This document shows positions 42,223-51,160 of a stretch of DNA of 64,000 nt, piece after piece (within the stretch, counting starts at the first letter, position 1; every line of letters begins with the position of its first letter). The stretch is taken from NCBI GenBank assembly GCA_936914845.1, contig CAKZGE010000003.1, forward strand, positions 682,001 to 746,000, read 5' to 3'. Made by a program: the position numbers and the translations under genes. The notes beneath the pieces were generated by a model that saw only the letters and a list, made by a program, of their open reading frames with translations, had not been told where the DNA came from and ran no database searches. This DNA comes from an uncultured Chloracidobacterium sp. (GTDB taxonomy: Bacteria > Acidobacteriota > Blastocatellia > Pyrinomonadales > Pyrinomonadaceae).

Positions 42223-42678
42223 ATGTTTCTGCTGGCATTAGCCGAATCCAGTTCAATTCAATTGATCCCGGATGGGACCCTTTTCATTCATATTGCTCTT
42301 GTGCTTCTGATGATATGGGTGCTTAACCGCACTTTGTTTCGCCCGGTAAATGCGATCTTGGAAAAGCGCGAAAAGAATTCCGGCGGGATGAGCGGAGAGG
42401 CCGATTCGATACTGAAAGAGGCGGCTGAAAAAAGTATTCGTTATGAACGCGGGGTCCGCGATGCCCGCTCACAAGGCTATGATCTGATCGAGCTGGAGCG
42501 TTCGCAGGCCGCAAATGACCGGCAAGAAATGGTTGCTACGGCCAAATCAGATGCCGATCGTTTTTATAACGAACAGAAACAACAGATCGAAAACGATGCG
42601 GCAGCGGCACGCGAAGAAGTAGCCCGCGATGCGGAAAAAACGGCGGAAAAGATCACCGCAACTATCCTTAAAGCGTAA
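42223..42678 (+). CDS. atpF: ATP synthase F0 subunit b'
   Basis: This 151-residue protein has an N-terminal membrane helix (LFIHIALVLLMIWVLNRTLF) and a long charged coiled-coil (AILEKREKNSGGMSGEADSILKEAAEK to the end), the plan of b/b' subunits. It is the first gene of a run b', b, delta, alpha, gamma. Shorter and more divergent than the second b gene, it is best called b'. It joins the peripheral stalk linking F0 to F1. Confidence 0.88.
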   Translation: MFLLALAESSSIQLIPDGTLFIHIALVLLMIWVLNRTLFRPVNAILEKREKNSGGMSGEADSILKEAAEKSIRYERGVRDARSQGYDLIELERSQAANDRQEMVATAKSDADRFYNEQKQQIENDAAAAREEVARDAEKTAEKITATILKA

Positions 42679-42685
42679 TTATAAT

Positions 42686-43255
42686 ATGTTGGCTTTTTTT
42701 ACGAGTTTTTTGCTGTTGGCCGAAGCCGCACATGGTTCTCAGCCGGCATGGTTGGAAACCTATAACAAATACCTTAATTATCCGGGGTTCGAGGGGTGGA
42801 AATTTCTCAACCTTGCGATCTTTGTCGGGATCCTTGTTTATCTGCTCAAAAAGCCTTTAAGTGCCGCATTTAAGGCAAAACGCGAATCGATCAGAGCCGC
42901 ACTTATCAAAGCAGAGGCCGAAAAACAGGCCGCACTAAAGACCTTGGCCGAAACCGATTCGAAATTGGCCGGTCTAGAAGCCGAAAAATCAGCGATATTG
43001 CAACAGGCTTCGGATGAAGCCGCCGCGGAAAAGCTTCGCATCAACGAACAAGCTGCCGCCGAAACCCGCAAACTGCGAGAACAGGCAGAGGCGGAGATCG
43101 ACCGCTTGGCAAAGCTGAACCGCCATGACCTGAAGAAATTCGCAGCCGAAGAAAGTATTCGCTTGGCTGAGGCAAAATTAAGATCGAACATAGATGCGGC
43201 AGCCGATGCGAAATTGGTTGATGCCGGCATCAAGGCCGTTGGAGGTTTGAAATAA
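42686..43255 (+). CDS. atpF: ATP synthase F0 subunit b
   Basis: From the ATG at 42686 this is a 189-residue protein. It has a short hydrophobic start, a second membrane helix (FLNLAIFVGILVYLLKKPLSAAF) and a long Ala/Glu/Lys coiled-coil to the C-terminus. It pairs with b' in the peripheral stalk. The in-frame extension to 42629 lies inside the b' gene and is rejected. Its stop overlaps the next start (ATGA-like overlap at 43255). Confidence 0.92.
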   Translation: MLAFFTSFLLLAEAAHGSQPAWLETYNKYLNYPGFEGWKFLNLAIFVGILVYLLKKPLSAAFKAKRESIRAALIKAEAEKQAALKTLAETDSKLAGLEAEKSAILQQASDEAAAEKLRINEQAAAETRKLREQAEAEIDRLAKLNRHDLKKFAAEESIRLAEAKLRSNIDAAADAKLVDAGIKAVGGLK

Positions 43256-43797
43256 TGAGCGTTGAGACCATTGCCCGCCGTTACGCCTCTGCATTGGCGG
43301 ACGTTGTTATGAAGAACGGTTTGGCGGAGACCGTCAAAGCTGAGCTAAAAATTTGGCAGCAGATGATCGAGGAAAATGCCGACCTGCATGCCGTAATGGG
43401 CAATCCGGCGATCACGCACGGCCACAAGACAAGAGTGCTTGAAACGCTGATCACAAAGGCAGGCCCGAACGTGACGACATCAAATTTTTTGCGGGTTTTG
43501 CTGCAAAATGGACGCTTGACCGACCTGGCCGCCATCAACGAAAAATTTGAGACCGTGCTTGAAGAACGCAGCGGCAGTGTTGTGGCCAAGGTCACCGCCG
43601 CCCGCGACCTGAGCGAAAGCGAAAGAGCCGCTTTGAAGGCGAATCTTGAAAAGCTGACCGGCCGTAAAGTCCGTCCGGCATACGTTATCGATAGCTCGAT
43701 AATCGGCGGCGTTGTCACACAGATCGGTTCGACCGTTTATGATGCATCGGTGCGGACACAGCTTGAAAATCTTAGAGAAGAATTGGTGAACGGATAA
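43255..43797 (+). CDS. atpH: ATP synthase F1 subunit delta
   Basis: This 180-residue OSCP/delta protein has TIARRYASALADVVMKNGLAETVKAEL at the N-terminus and the conserved GGVVTQIGSTVYDASVRTQLENLREEL near the C-terminus. It caps the F1 head and binds the b stalk. It overlaps the b gene by one base. Confidence 0.94.
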   Translation: MSVETIARRYASALADVVMKNGLAETVKAELKIWQQMIEENADLHAVMGNPAITHGHKTRVLETLITKAGPNVTTSNFLRVLLQNGRLTDLAAINEKFETVLEERSGSVVAKVTAARDLSESERAALKANLEKLTGRKVRPAYVIDSSIIGGVVTQIGSTVYDASVRTQLENLREELVNG

Positions 43798-43818
43798 AGA
43801 CCGTTTTTGGGGAAAACA

Positions 43819-45351
43819 ATGGAAGCAATAAAAGCTAACGAAATTAATGAAATCATTCGTGCCCAGATCGAAAATTTCGATTCGAGCATGACGGTTGATG
43901 AGGTCGGAACCGTGATCAAGGTTGGCGACGGTATCGCCGAGATCTACGGATTGGAACAGGTAATGGCCGGTGAGCTGCTGGAATTTCCTTACGAAGTTCG
44001 CGGCTTGGCGCTGAACCTTGAAGAAGATAAGGTCGGTGCCGTGCTTTTCGGAGATTTTCAAAAGATCAAAGAAGGCGACGAAGTAAAACGCACCCGCCGC
44101 ATTATGAGCGTGCCGGTTGGTGAAGCATTGGTCGGCCGCGTAGTTGATGCGCTCGGCAACGCCATTGACGGCAAAGGCGACATCATCACCGACACCTTCA
44201 ATCCTGTAGAAAGGATCGCGCCGGGCATTATCGACCGCCAGCCGGTGAAAGAACCGCTGCAGACCGGTTTGAAAGCCATCGACGCGATGGTGCCGATCGG
44301 CCGCGGACAACGTGAGCTGATCATCGGCGACCGGCAAACGGGTAAGACCGCTGTTGCGATCGATACTATCATCAACCAAAAAGGCAAAGATGTTATCTGC
44401 GTTTACGTAGCTATCGGACAAAAGGCTTCGACGGTTGCCCAGGTCGTTAAGAAATTGGAAGATTACGGTGCAATGGAATATACGGTGGTCGTTTCGGCGA
44501 CTGCGGCTGATCCGGCGGCTATGCAATTTCTGGCGCCTTATTCGGGTTGTGCGATCGCCGAATACTTTCGCGATAACGGCCGGCATGCGTTGACCGTTTA
44601 CGACGATCTTTCCAAACAGGCGGCTGCTTACCGCGAAATTTCGCTGCTGCTCCGCCGTCCGCCGGGCCGCGAAGCCTATCCGGGCGACGTTTTCTATTTG
44701 CACTCACGCTTGCTTGAACGGGCGGCGAAGATGTCTGATGCCCGCGGTGCCGGTTCGCTGACCTCGCTGCCGATCATTGAAACGCAGGCCGGCGACATCT
44801 CGGCATACATTCCGACCAACGTGATCTCTATTACGGACGGACAGATATTTCTTGAATCGGACCTGTTCAATTCCGGCGTTCGCCCGGCCATCAACGTCGG
44901 AAACTCCGTTTCCCGCGTAGGCGGTTCGGCACAGATCAAAGCTATGAAGGCCGTCGCCGGTACGCTTCGTATCGATCTTGCTCAGTTTCGCGAGCTGGCC
45001 GCTTTCGCCCAGTTCGGATCGGACCTTGATAAGGCTACGCAGGCTCAGCTGGAGCGCGGCCGCCGTCTGACCGAGATCTTGAAACAGGGCCAATATCAGC
45101 CGATGGAAGTTGAAAAGCAGGTCGTTATCATCTGGACCGTGACCAACGGATTGGCGGATGACGTATCTGTCGAAGACCTTCGCCGGTTCGAAGATGAACT
45201 GCTGGTATTTCTGCAGAGATCACATCCGGCGGTGCTTTCGACGCTTAGCGAAAAGAAGAACATTGACGACGCATTGAAAGCCTCGCTCAAAGAGGCGGTC
45301 GAAGATTTCAAGGCAACGCGTTGGGAATCGGCCAAAGCTGTCAATGCCTGA
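43819..45351 (+). CDS. atpA: ATP synthase F1 subunit alpha
   Basis: From the ATG at 43819 this is a 510-residue alpha subunit. It has the P-loop GDRQTGKTA, VPIGRGQRELIIGDRQ, the YREISLLLRRPPGREAYPGDVFYLHSRLLERAAK block and the alpha signature PAINVGNSVSRVGGSAQIKAMK. It forms the non-catalytic nucleotide sites with beta, which is not in this window. A TTG at 43807 would add four residues. Confidence 0.97.
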   Translation: MEAIKANEINEIIRAQIENFDSSMTVDEVGTVIKVGDGIAEIYGLEQVMAGELLEFPYEVRGLALNLEEDKVGAVLFGDFQKIKEGDEVKRTRRIMSVPVGEALVGRVVDALGNAIDGKGDIITDTFNPVERIAPGIIDRQPVKEPLQTGLKAIDAMVPIGRGQRELIIGDRQTGKTAVAIDTIINQKGKDVICVYVAIGQKASTVAQVVKKLEDYGAMEYTVVVSATAADPAAMQFLAPYSGCAIAEYFRDNGRHALTVYDDLSKQAAAYREISLLLRRPPGREAYPGDVFYLHSRLLERAAKMSDARGAGSLTSLPIIETQAGDISAYIPTNVISITDGQIFLESDLFNSGVRPAINVGNSVSRVGGSAQIKAMKAVAGTLRIDLAQFRELAAFAQFGSDLDKATQAQLERGRRLTEILKQGQYQPMEVEKQVVIIWTVTNGLADDVSVEDLRRFEDELLVFLQRSHPAVLSTLSEKKNIDDALKASLKEAVEDFKATRWESAKAVNA

Positions 45352-45420
45352 TCGCCGATGTCCGGAACGGATACCGGAGATCGATGAATGTGGCTGATAC
45401 AAGTAACTTTTGTAAGAAAG

Positions 45421-45456
45421 CTTTCCTATACGGTGAAAATTTGCCGTATAGGAAAG
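45421..45456 (+). repeat. perfect hairpin between atpA and atpG
   Basis: CTTTCCTATACGG (45421-45433) and CCGTATAGGAAAG (45444-45456) are perfect 13-bp arms around a 10-base A/T-rich loop. No T run follows. The right arm contains the AGGAAAG upstream of the gamma start codon, so it could adjust gamma translation or be an mRNA processing or stability site. Confidence 0.75.
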
Positions 45457-45469
45457 ATAGATAAAGAAA

Positions 45470-46342
45470 ATGGCAAGTCTTTTGGACATGCGCCGACGCA
45501 TCAAGTCGGTGAAAAATACACAGCAGATCACCAAAGCCATGAAAATGGTCGCGGCGGCAAAGCTAAAGCGGGCCCAGGACCGCGTTGTAGCGGCTCGGCC
45601 TTTCGCACAAAAAATGTCGGCAGTTCTCGGCAGTTTGAGTTCGAAAGTGTCAGACGATTTTTCGCATCCGCTGCTGGATGAGCGCGGTGATGAAAAATAT
45701 CTCGTTGTGCTTGTTTCGGCGGATAAGGGGTTGGCCGGGGCTTTTAACGCTAATGTGATCAAGGCAACGCAGTCGTTTTTGAAAGAGAACGATGACCGTT
45801 CGGTCGAAATGATCGCCGTCGGCCGGAAGGGCCGCGACTTTTTCCGGCGACGCATCGCAGAAATGCCGGCCGAATATGTCGGGTTGACCGGCGGTGGAAC
45901 GGCGAACTATTCGGATGCGGCAGAGATCGCTCAGAATGTGATCAAGATCTTTACGGAAGAGGGATCGATCGATAAGGTATTTTTGATATTTACTGAGTTT
46001 CGAACCGTTCTTTCGCAAAAGGCGGTCGTTGAACAGCTGCTGCCAATACCGAAGATCTCGGATGAAGGCGAGGGCGAATCGACCGGGCGGGATTACATCT
46101 ACGAACAATCTCCCGCCGAGATATTTGGCAAACTGCTTCCGAAACAGGTGGAAACGCAGATCTATCGAGCGATGTTGGAATCGGTCGCGTCTGAGCAAGG
46201 TTCACGAATGACGGCGATGGATTCGGCGTCGAAGAACGCAGGTGAATTGATCGATACGCTGACCCTGAATATGAACCGCATTCGGCAGGCAGCGATCACC
46301 AAAGAGATCATCGAAGTGGTTTCCGGTGCTGCGGCAGCTTAG
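45470..46342 (+). CDS. atpG: ATP synthase F1 subunit gamma
   Basis: This 290-residue gamma subunit has LLDMRRRIKSVKNTQQITKAMKMVAAAKLKRAQDRV at the start and the C-terminal SRMTAMDSASKNAGELIDTLTLNMNRIRQAAITKEIIEVVSGA signature. It is the rotating axle. It is separated from atpA by 118 bases holding a hairpin. The usual beta and epsilon genes do not follow; a terminator does. Confidence 0.96.
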   Translation: MASLLDMRRRIKSVKNTQQITKAMKMVAAAKLKRAQDRVVAARPFAQKMSAVLGSLSSKVSDDFSHPLLDERGDEKYLVVLVSADKGLAGAFNANVIKATQSFLKENDDRSVEMIAVGRKGRDFFRRRIAEMPAEYVGLTGGGTANYSDAAEIAQNVIKIFTEEGSIDKVFLIFTEFRTVLSQKAVVEQLLPIPKISDEGEGESTGRDYIYEQSPAEIFGKLLPKQVETQIYRAMLESVASEQGSRMTAMDSASKNAGELIDTLTLNMNRIRQAAITKEIIEVVSGAAAA

Positions 46343-46372
46343 AGCCGACGGAACATTTACTTAATTTCATTT

Positions 46373-46402
46373 GCTGCGGGACCGGGCGTTCCGCAGCTTT
46401 TT
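46373..46402 (+). terminator. rho-independent terminator of the atp operon
   Basis: GCTGCGG (46373-46379) pairs with CCGCAGC (46391-46397), extendable by two more pairs, followed by five T. It lies 31 bases after the gamma stop codon, showing that the ATP synthase unit ends here without atpD and atpC. Confidence 0.85.
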
Positions 46403-46475
46403 CATTTGAAATTTCTTGTTGTCGAAAGCGGCTTTGGCTAAAATGGAGAAGATTCGTTTTTAGGAGATAGGATCT

Positions 46476-46868
46476 ATGACCGACGAACAGATTGCTGCGG
46501 TAATTTTTAATGAGACAAGGTCGCTTTCAGGAGATAATATCAGTTCTGCCAGAACGAATATTGCTCATGCGATATATAACGCTGAGCAGACAGGGCGGCG
46601 AGATAAAGCTGCACCAACCACAGCGAAAGTTCCGGCGGTCGAGAAGCTAACCTATGAAGCCTGTAAAACAGCGGTGAACGAAATGCGAACCAATGTGCGG
46701 AACAAGGTAGATCCGACCGATGGAGCCACAAACTTCAATTTTCGTAAAAACAACTGGCGAGGCGATTTTTATAAGAAAAAGATCAAAACCCAGATCGGCC
46801 CGCTCTTCAATTCTTATCCCACGACCGATCTTCCGGCAACCGGCATTTATGCGAATACATACGCTTAA
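46476..46868 (+). CDS. unknown protein, distantly cell-wall-hydrolase-like
   Basis: This 130-residue protein has an AGGAG site. It contains IFNETRSL, a helical AHAIYNAEQTGRR and DPTDGATNFNFRKNN. The order of an early Glu and a later DP-x-GAT motif faintly recalls SleB-type cell-wall hydrolases, but the resemblance is weak. There is no signal peptide. It lies directly before a small exported protein. Confidence 0.5.
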   Translation: MTDEQIAAVIFNETRSLSGDNISSARTNIAHAIYNAEQTGRRDKAAPTTAKVPAVEKLTYEACKTAVNEMRTNVRNKVDPTDGATNFNFRKNNWRGDFYKKKIKTQIGPLFNSYPTTDLPATGIYANTYA

Positions 46869-46874
46869 AACATC

Positions 46875-47267
46875 ATGAAACGAATTCTGCAAATACTTGT
46901 TTTGACAGCCGCCGTCTGTGGGTTGACTCAGCTTTTCGGTCAAAGTGAGCAAAGCCAAAGTGTCTCATCCGCCAAGGGCCAAAACTGCAAGGAAGATACG
47001 AGAGTGGTGGACAGTTGCCGGTGGATAAAAGGCATCATCGCGATCGGCAACGGCAATCCGGCTACCAAGATCCGTACTAAAGACAAGCGTATTTTAGGCG
47101 TCAAGGAAGATGAAGAGCCGATCTTGCCAAACGATCTGGCTGATATGCTCAGCACTGAGAACGAAATCGCGGGTAAATTTTACTTTTGTCCGTTTTCCAA
47201 ACGTGCTAAAGGAGGAATGCAGGTCGGCTGCATCGAAGATGCAAAGAATTTGAAGGAGCTGAAATAA
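46875..47267 (+). CDS. small exported protein of unknown function
   Basis: This 130-residue protein has a signal peptide (LQILVLTAAVCGLTQLFGQS). The mature part has four Cys (NCKED, DSCRW, YFCPF, VGCIE), probably two disulfides. Family unknown. It lies 6 bases after the preceding gene, so the two form a pair. Confidence 0.6.
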   Translation: MKRILQILVLTAAVCGLTQLFGQSEQSQSVSSAKGQNCKEDTRVVDSCRWIKGIIAIGNGNPATKIRTKDKRILGVKEDEEPILPNDLADMLSTENEIAGKFYFCPFSKRAKGGMQVGCIEDAKNLKELK

Positions 47268-47284
47268 AGGCGGCCTTTGAGTAA

Positions 47285-47758
47285 ATGACAAAAACTTCTG
47301 CCTTGAAAAGCGGCGGCTTTTACCGGTACGCCGCATTGTTGATCTGGATAGCTTTTATCTTCTTTCTTTCCAGCGGCCAAGCCTCTGCCGCACAGACTTC
47401 CCGATTTATTCGACCTCTGCTTGATCTCTTTTTATCATCGTTGGCCTTGCCCGAAACGATAGACCTTATCCATGCAGGGATCCGCAAATTGGCCCATCTT
47501 TTTATCTACGCCGTTGCCGGTATATTGGCGATCCGTGCTTTTCGCGGCTCGATGCCGCAGCCGACAACTGTTCAAACATTGTCCGCATTATCATTGGTGC
47601 TGTTAGTAGCAACTATCGACGAGATAAATCAAAGCTTTGATCCGACGCGGACCGGTTCGCCGTTCGATGTTGCGATCGACCTGGCCGGCGGCATTATCGG
47701 CGTCGCAGGTGTTCTTCTGATGAGCCGTTTGAGACCAAAACGCTTCGGGACTGCTTGA
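47285..47758 (+). CDS. VanZ-family membrane protein
   Basis: This 157-residue protein has four predicted helices and VanZ-like features: LIWIAFIFFLSSGQ, the RKLAHLFIYAVAGILAIRAF segment and DEINQSFDPTRTGSPFDVAIDLAGGIIGV. The D-E-x-x-Q and R-x-G-x-x-x-D motifs are hallmarks. Function is poorly known. It overlaps the DUF4130 gene on the other strand by 65 bases at the 3' ends. Confidence 0.85.
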   Translation: MTKTSALKSGGFYRYAALLIWIAFIFFLSSGQASAAQTSRFIRPLLDLFLSSLALPETIDLIHAGIRKLAHLFIYAVAGILAIRAFRGSMPQPTTVQTLSALSLVLLVATIDEINQSFDPTRTGSPFDVAIDLAGGIIGVAGVLLMSRLRPKRFGTA

Positions 47759-48473
47759 TGAGCGGATCGATCAAAACCGCTTCCGGCAGCGTTCGCCAAT
47801 GCCGGATCGGCATTTCACGTTTCATTGCATCTATTTTGAGCCGAAAGGGATTGAAGATAGCGCTGTAATACGCCAGCCAATGGTCTTCTGTATCGTCGTC
47901 CGGCATCACTGCCCGTTCGACACCGGGGCTGATGACCAGAGCATCGGTATCCCAATGAGCGCAGCCCTTGGGCGTAAGGATCGAAAAACGCATATTTCCG
48001 AACCGCCGTACGAAAAATGGAGCCGCAAGCTCTATCGTATAGTGGTGCGGCTCGTGCCAAGCAATGTAAGTTTCGGCTGCCTCTGACCGCAATTTGCGAA
48101 ACCGAACAAAAGCGTGGGTCTTGTGAATATCTCGGCGAACGGCGTCGGCCATTAAATTTACCGCCCGTACATCTTCGTCCGAAACTATCTCAAACAGCCG
48201 CCTCTCTTCAAAAACCGTTCTGTAGAGAAGGCGATAAAGCCGCGCCCACTTTTCACTGCTGTTATGACACGCCGCGAACCGAAAAACTTCTAACAATTCT
48301 GACGGAACCTTAAAACCAGCAGCGGATGTCGCCGGTAGTTCGGCAAGGTCAAAAAATACGGGTTGAGGGCCGCTTTGCCAAGCGATGTTTTGCGGGTCAA
48401 CACGGGCTGCGAGCAGCGAGCGGGCCGCCGTTCGCCAGCTTTCAAAGCTGTTTTCTATCGCAACGCCGATCAT
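47694..48473 (-). CDS. DUF4130 (TIGR03915-type) putative DNA repair protein
   Basis: This 259-residue protein has the DUF4130 pattern: EKWARLYRLLYRTVFEERRLFEI, then VRRDIHKTHAFVRFRKL, then AWHEPHHYTIELAAPFFVRRFGNMRFSILTPKGCAHWD. In other genomes this domain may be fused to a uracil-DNA glycosylase; here it stands alone. Its start overlaps the stop of the radical SAM gene by four bases (48470-48473). The pair is a known two-gene unit thought to act in DNA repair or modification. Confidence 0.87.
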   Translation of the reverse strand: MIGVAIENSFESWRTAARSLLAARVDPQNIAWQSGPQPVFFDLAELPATSAAGFKVPSELLEVFRFAACHNSSEKWARLYRLLYRTVFEERRLFEIVSDEDVRAVNLMADAVRRDIHKTHAFVRFRKLRSEAAETYIAWHEPHHYTIELAAPFFVRRFGNMRFSILTPKGCAHWDTDALVISPGVERAVMPDDDTEDHWLAYYSAIFNPFRLKIDAMKREMPIRHWRTLPEAVLIDPLIKQSRSVLVSNGSSEEHLRRR

Positions 48474-49717
48474 AATTGCCCCGTGATGGCAGAGATAGAC
48501 GGCAGGTCAAATAGAGAAGGTTGATGGATGTTCTTTTTCATCCGCAGATCGAGGTCGAGCCGGTCGAGATGGCGGACGTCGGGGTTGTGGCCGGCAGCGA
48601 TGATGAACCAGCGGGCACGGTTAAGAGATACCTTTAGCCGCGACAGGTCGGCAAGCGTAACCCGCTTAAAACGCCGGATCTGCAAAATGCGATCGACGTT
48701 CTTCATGCCGAATCCAGGCACACGGGCCAACATCGCTCGATCGGCAGTATTTATGTCCACCGGAAAAACCGGCCGATTTCTTAATGCCCACGCCAATTTA
48801 GGATCGTGTTCGAGTTCCAGATCGCCGTTTGCCGTTCCGGCGGTAACCTCTTCGGCCCGAAAGCCGTAGTTTCTCACCAGCCAATCTGCCTGATAAAGGC
48901 GGTGTTCGCGAAGTAAAGGAGCTTTTAAGACGTTTAGTGACGGATCAGTGTACATAGCCGGCGAAAAAGCTGAATAATACACCCGCCGCAGTTTGTAATT
49001 GCTGTAAAGCTCCTGAGCTTTACTCAAAATGACCGCATCAGAACTTTTGCCGGCGCCGACCACGATCTGCGTGGATTGTCCGGCTTGAGCAAATTTCGGA
49101 GCTTTTTGGCCGCCGTTAGCTTCATCAATGCAGCTTTTGATATCGGCCATCGTCGATTCCGTTTCAGCAATGCGTTTCTCCGGTGCGAGAGCGTCGAGAT
49201 CAGATTGTTGCGGCATTTCGATATTTGCACTTAGGCGATCTGCATAACGGCCTGCCGCGGCGAGCAGTTCCGGCGAGGCTCCCGGCACGGCTTTGAGATG
49301 TATGTAGCCGCCGAAATGCTCTTCTTCACGCAGCTTGCGGGCGACCGCGACCAGCATTTCCATGGTATGGTCGGCATTGCGAATAATGCCTGAACTGAGG
49401 AAAAGGCCTTCAATATAGTTGCGCTTGTAAAAATCGACGGTCAGCCGCACGATCTCTTCCGGCGTGAATCTAGCTCGCGGAACGTTAGAAGAGCGGCGAT
49501 TGATGCAATACGAGCAATCCCATATGCAGACATTCGTCAAAAGCAGCTTCAGCAGCGAGATACAGCGGCCGTCCGGAGTATAGCTATGACAAATGCCCAT
49601 TCCTTCGGTGTTGCCTAGGCCTTTTTGGGGGCGTTTGCGGTTAGATCCGCTTGAAGCACAAGATGCATCGTATTTCGCAGCGTCTGCCAAAATGGCCAAT
49701 TTGCGGTTGAATTCCAT
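48470..49717 (-). CDS. radical SAM putative DNA repair/modification protein (TIGR03916-type)
   Basis: This 415-residue protein has the radical SAM CxxxCxxC site in LLLTNVCIWDCSYCINRR (Cys spacing 3 and 2) and an IEGLFLSSGII segment. Its C-terminal helix-hairpin-helix region (INTADRAMLARVPGFGMKNVDRILQIRRFKRV) likely binds DNA. It is coupled to the DUF4130 gene. The chemistry is not established. Confidence 0.9.
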   Translation of the reverse strand: MEFNRKLAILADAAKYDASCASSGSNRKRPQKGLGNTEGMGICHSYTPDGRCISLLKLLLTNVCIWDCSYCINRRSSNVPRARFTPEEIVRLTVDFYKRNYIEGLFLSSGIIRNADHTMEMLVAVARKLREEEHFGGYIHLKAVPGASPELLAAAGRYADRLSANIEMPQQSDLDALAPEKRIAETESTMADIKSCIDEANGGQKAPKFAQAGQSTQIVVGAGKSSDAVILSKAQELYSNYKLRRVYYSAFSPAMYTDPSLNVLKAPLLREHRLYQADWLVRNYGFRAEEVTAGTANGDLELEHDPKLAWALRNRPVFPVDINTADRAMLARVPGFGMKNVDRILQIRRFKRVTLADLSRLKVSLNRARWFIIAAGHNPDVRHLDRLDLDLRMKKNIHQPSLFDLPSISAITGQL

Positions 49718-49926
49718 AGGTTCATCTTATCACGCGTCCTTAGGTGCGACAATGTATCATAAATGACACGAATCGTAGATCCTGCAGCACCTCGGTCCCG
49801 TTTCGAACGATGAGATCGGCAACTCATTTGCCATAAATAACCATTCGCATTAAAACTCAATCTTTCAATTTGGCGAACTTTGTGCGAATATTCTTCGTTA
49901 GGAGATTCGCAAAGGAGATTAGATAA

Positions 49927-51087
49927 ATGACTTTCTTCGACAAAGTAAAAGAGGCAGCATTGAACCAGTTCATCGAAGTTATCGAATGGCTTGATGAATC
50001 GAAAGATACTCTGCTGTACCGGTTTCCCGTTTACCAACAGGAGATCAAAAACGGAGCTCAGTTGATCGTTCGAGAATCACAGGCGGCGGTCTTTGTATTC
50101 GAGGGCCAGGTGGCAGACGTTTTTACGCCCGGCCGCTACACTATTGATGGCGGCAATACACCGATCCTGTCAAAATTGGGCGCGTGGAAACACGGATTCA
50201 ATTCACCGATGAAATCCGAGGTGTACTTTGTCAATACCAAACAGTTTACGGACATGAAATGGGGCACCTCAAACCCGATCATGCTTCGCGATTCCGATTT
50301 CGGCATTGTTCGCTTGCGGGCATTTGGAGCTTACAGCCTGCGTGTTGTCGATCCAAGTGAATTCATTAAGGAGATCGCGGGCACCAACGGGCATTTTCAA
50401 ACCGAAGATATCGACGGACAATTGAAAAGGGCGATCGTCTCCGAATTTTCAGATGCGCTGGGCGAACTGAAGATACCCGCACTTGACCTTGCGGCACAAT
50501 ATAAAGAGATCGGAGACGCGATACGCGGGAAGATCAATGAAGATTTTAGGACCTACGGGCTTGAGGTAACGAAGTTCTATGTTGAGAACATCAGTTTGCC
50601 GCAGGAGGTCGAAGCAGCAATGGACAAAAGGGCCTCGATGGGGGCTCTTGGCGACGCTCAGCGTTATATGCAGTTTCAAGCCGCAGACGCCCTTCGCGAC
50701 GCCGCTCAGAACGAAGGCGGCGGAGCCGGGCTGGGAGCGGGATTGGGCGCGGGTTTTGCGGTCGGCAATCAGATGGCGAATGTCTTTGGCCAGCAAGGTA
50801 CGACAGGGCAATCGGCAGGCGGAGCCACGGCTGCACAATCGGCTACGTGTCCCAGTTGCGGCAAACAAAATCCTGCCGGTGTGAAATTTTGTTCGGACTG
50901 TGGTGCCAAAATGGAAGTAACAAAGGTTCCCTGCATAAAATGCGGGGCAAGTCTTGCCGAGGGGGCGAAGTTCTGTTCCGAATGCGGTTCGTCACAAGAA
51001 AAGGCGAAGTGTTCGAATTGTCAGGCGGAGATTGCCCCGGGGGCAAAATTCTGTGCGGCCTGCGGAACCAAGACCGAAGATCGTTAA
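49927..51087 (+). CDS. SPFH-domain protein with C-terminal zinc ribbons
   Basis: This 386-residue protein starts with an SPFH domain of the YdjI/virion-core type (about 1-240, LLYRFPVYQQEIKNGAQLIVRESQAAVFVFEGQVADVFTPGRYTI and RLRAFGAYSLRVVDP). A Gly/Ala/Gln stretch follows, then three CxxC-type zinc ribbons: CPSCGK...CSDCG, CIKCGA...CSECG and CSNCQA...CAACG. Such proteins may form membrane-linked scaffolds. Its AGGAG site is clear. It is convergent with the next gene across a bidirectional terminator. Confidence 0.88.
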   Translation: MTFFDKVKEAALNQFIEVIEWLDESKDTLLYRFPVYQQEIKNGAQLIVRESQAAVFVFEGQVADVFTPGRYTIDGGNTPILSKLGAWKHGFNSPMKSEVYFVNTKQFTDMKWGTSNPIMLRDSDFGIVRLRAFGAYSLRVVDPSEFIKEIAGTNGHFQTEDIDGQLKRAIVSEFSDALGELKIPALDLAAQYKEIGDAIRGKINEDFRTYGLEVTKFYVENISLPQEVEAAMDKRASMGALGDAQRYMQFQAADALRDAAQNEGGGAGLGAGLGAGFAVGNQMANVFGQQGTTGQSAGGATAAQSATCPSCGKQNPAGVKFCSDCGAKMEVTKVPCIKCGASLAEGAKFCSECGSSQEKAKCSNCQAEIAPGAKFCAACGTKTEDR

Positions 51088-51107
51088 AGCAACCAACAAT
51101 GCAAATG

Positions 51108-51135
51108 AAAAAAGGAGCCCGGAAGCTCCTTTTTT
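51108..51135. terminator. bidirectional rho-independent terminator
   Basis: AAAAAAGGAGC (51108-51118) pairs perfectly with GCTCCTTTTTT (51125-51135) around a CCGGAA loop. The T run on either strand serves both convergent genes, the SPFH protein (+) and the membrane protein (-). Confidence 0.92.
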
Positions 51136-51160
51136 CTGTTTGTACTATCCCGTCGTCGAA

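Noticed and set aside
43480..44703. 407-residue minus-strand frame opposite atpH/atpA
   Set aside because: It is antisense to strongly conserved ATP synthase genes, with a composition typical of an antisense shadow and no recognisable domain.
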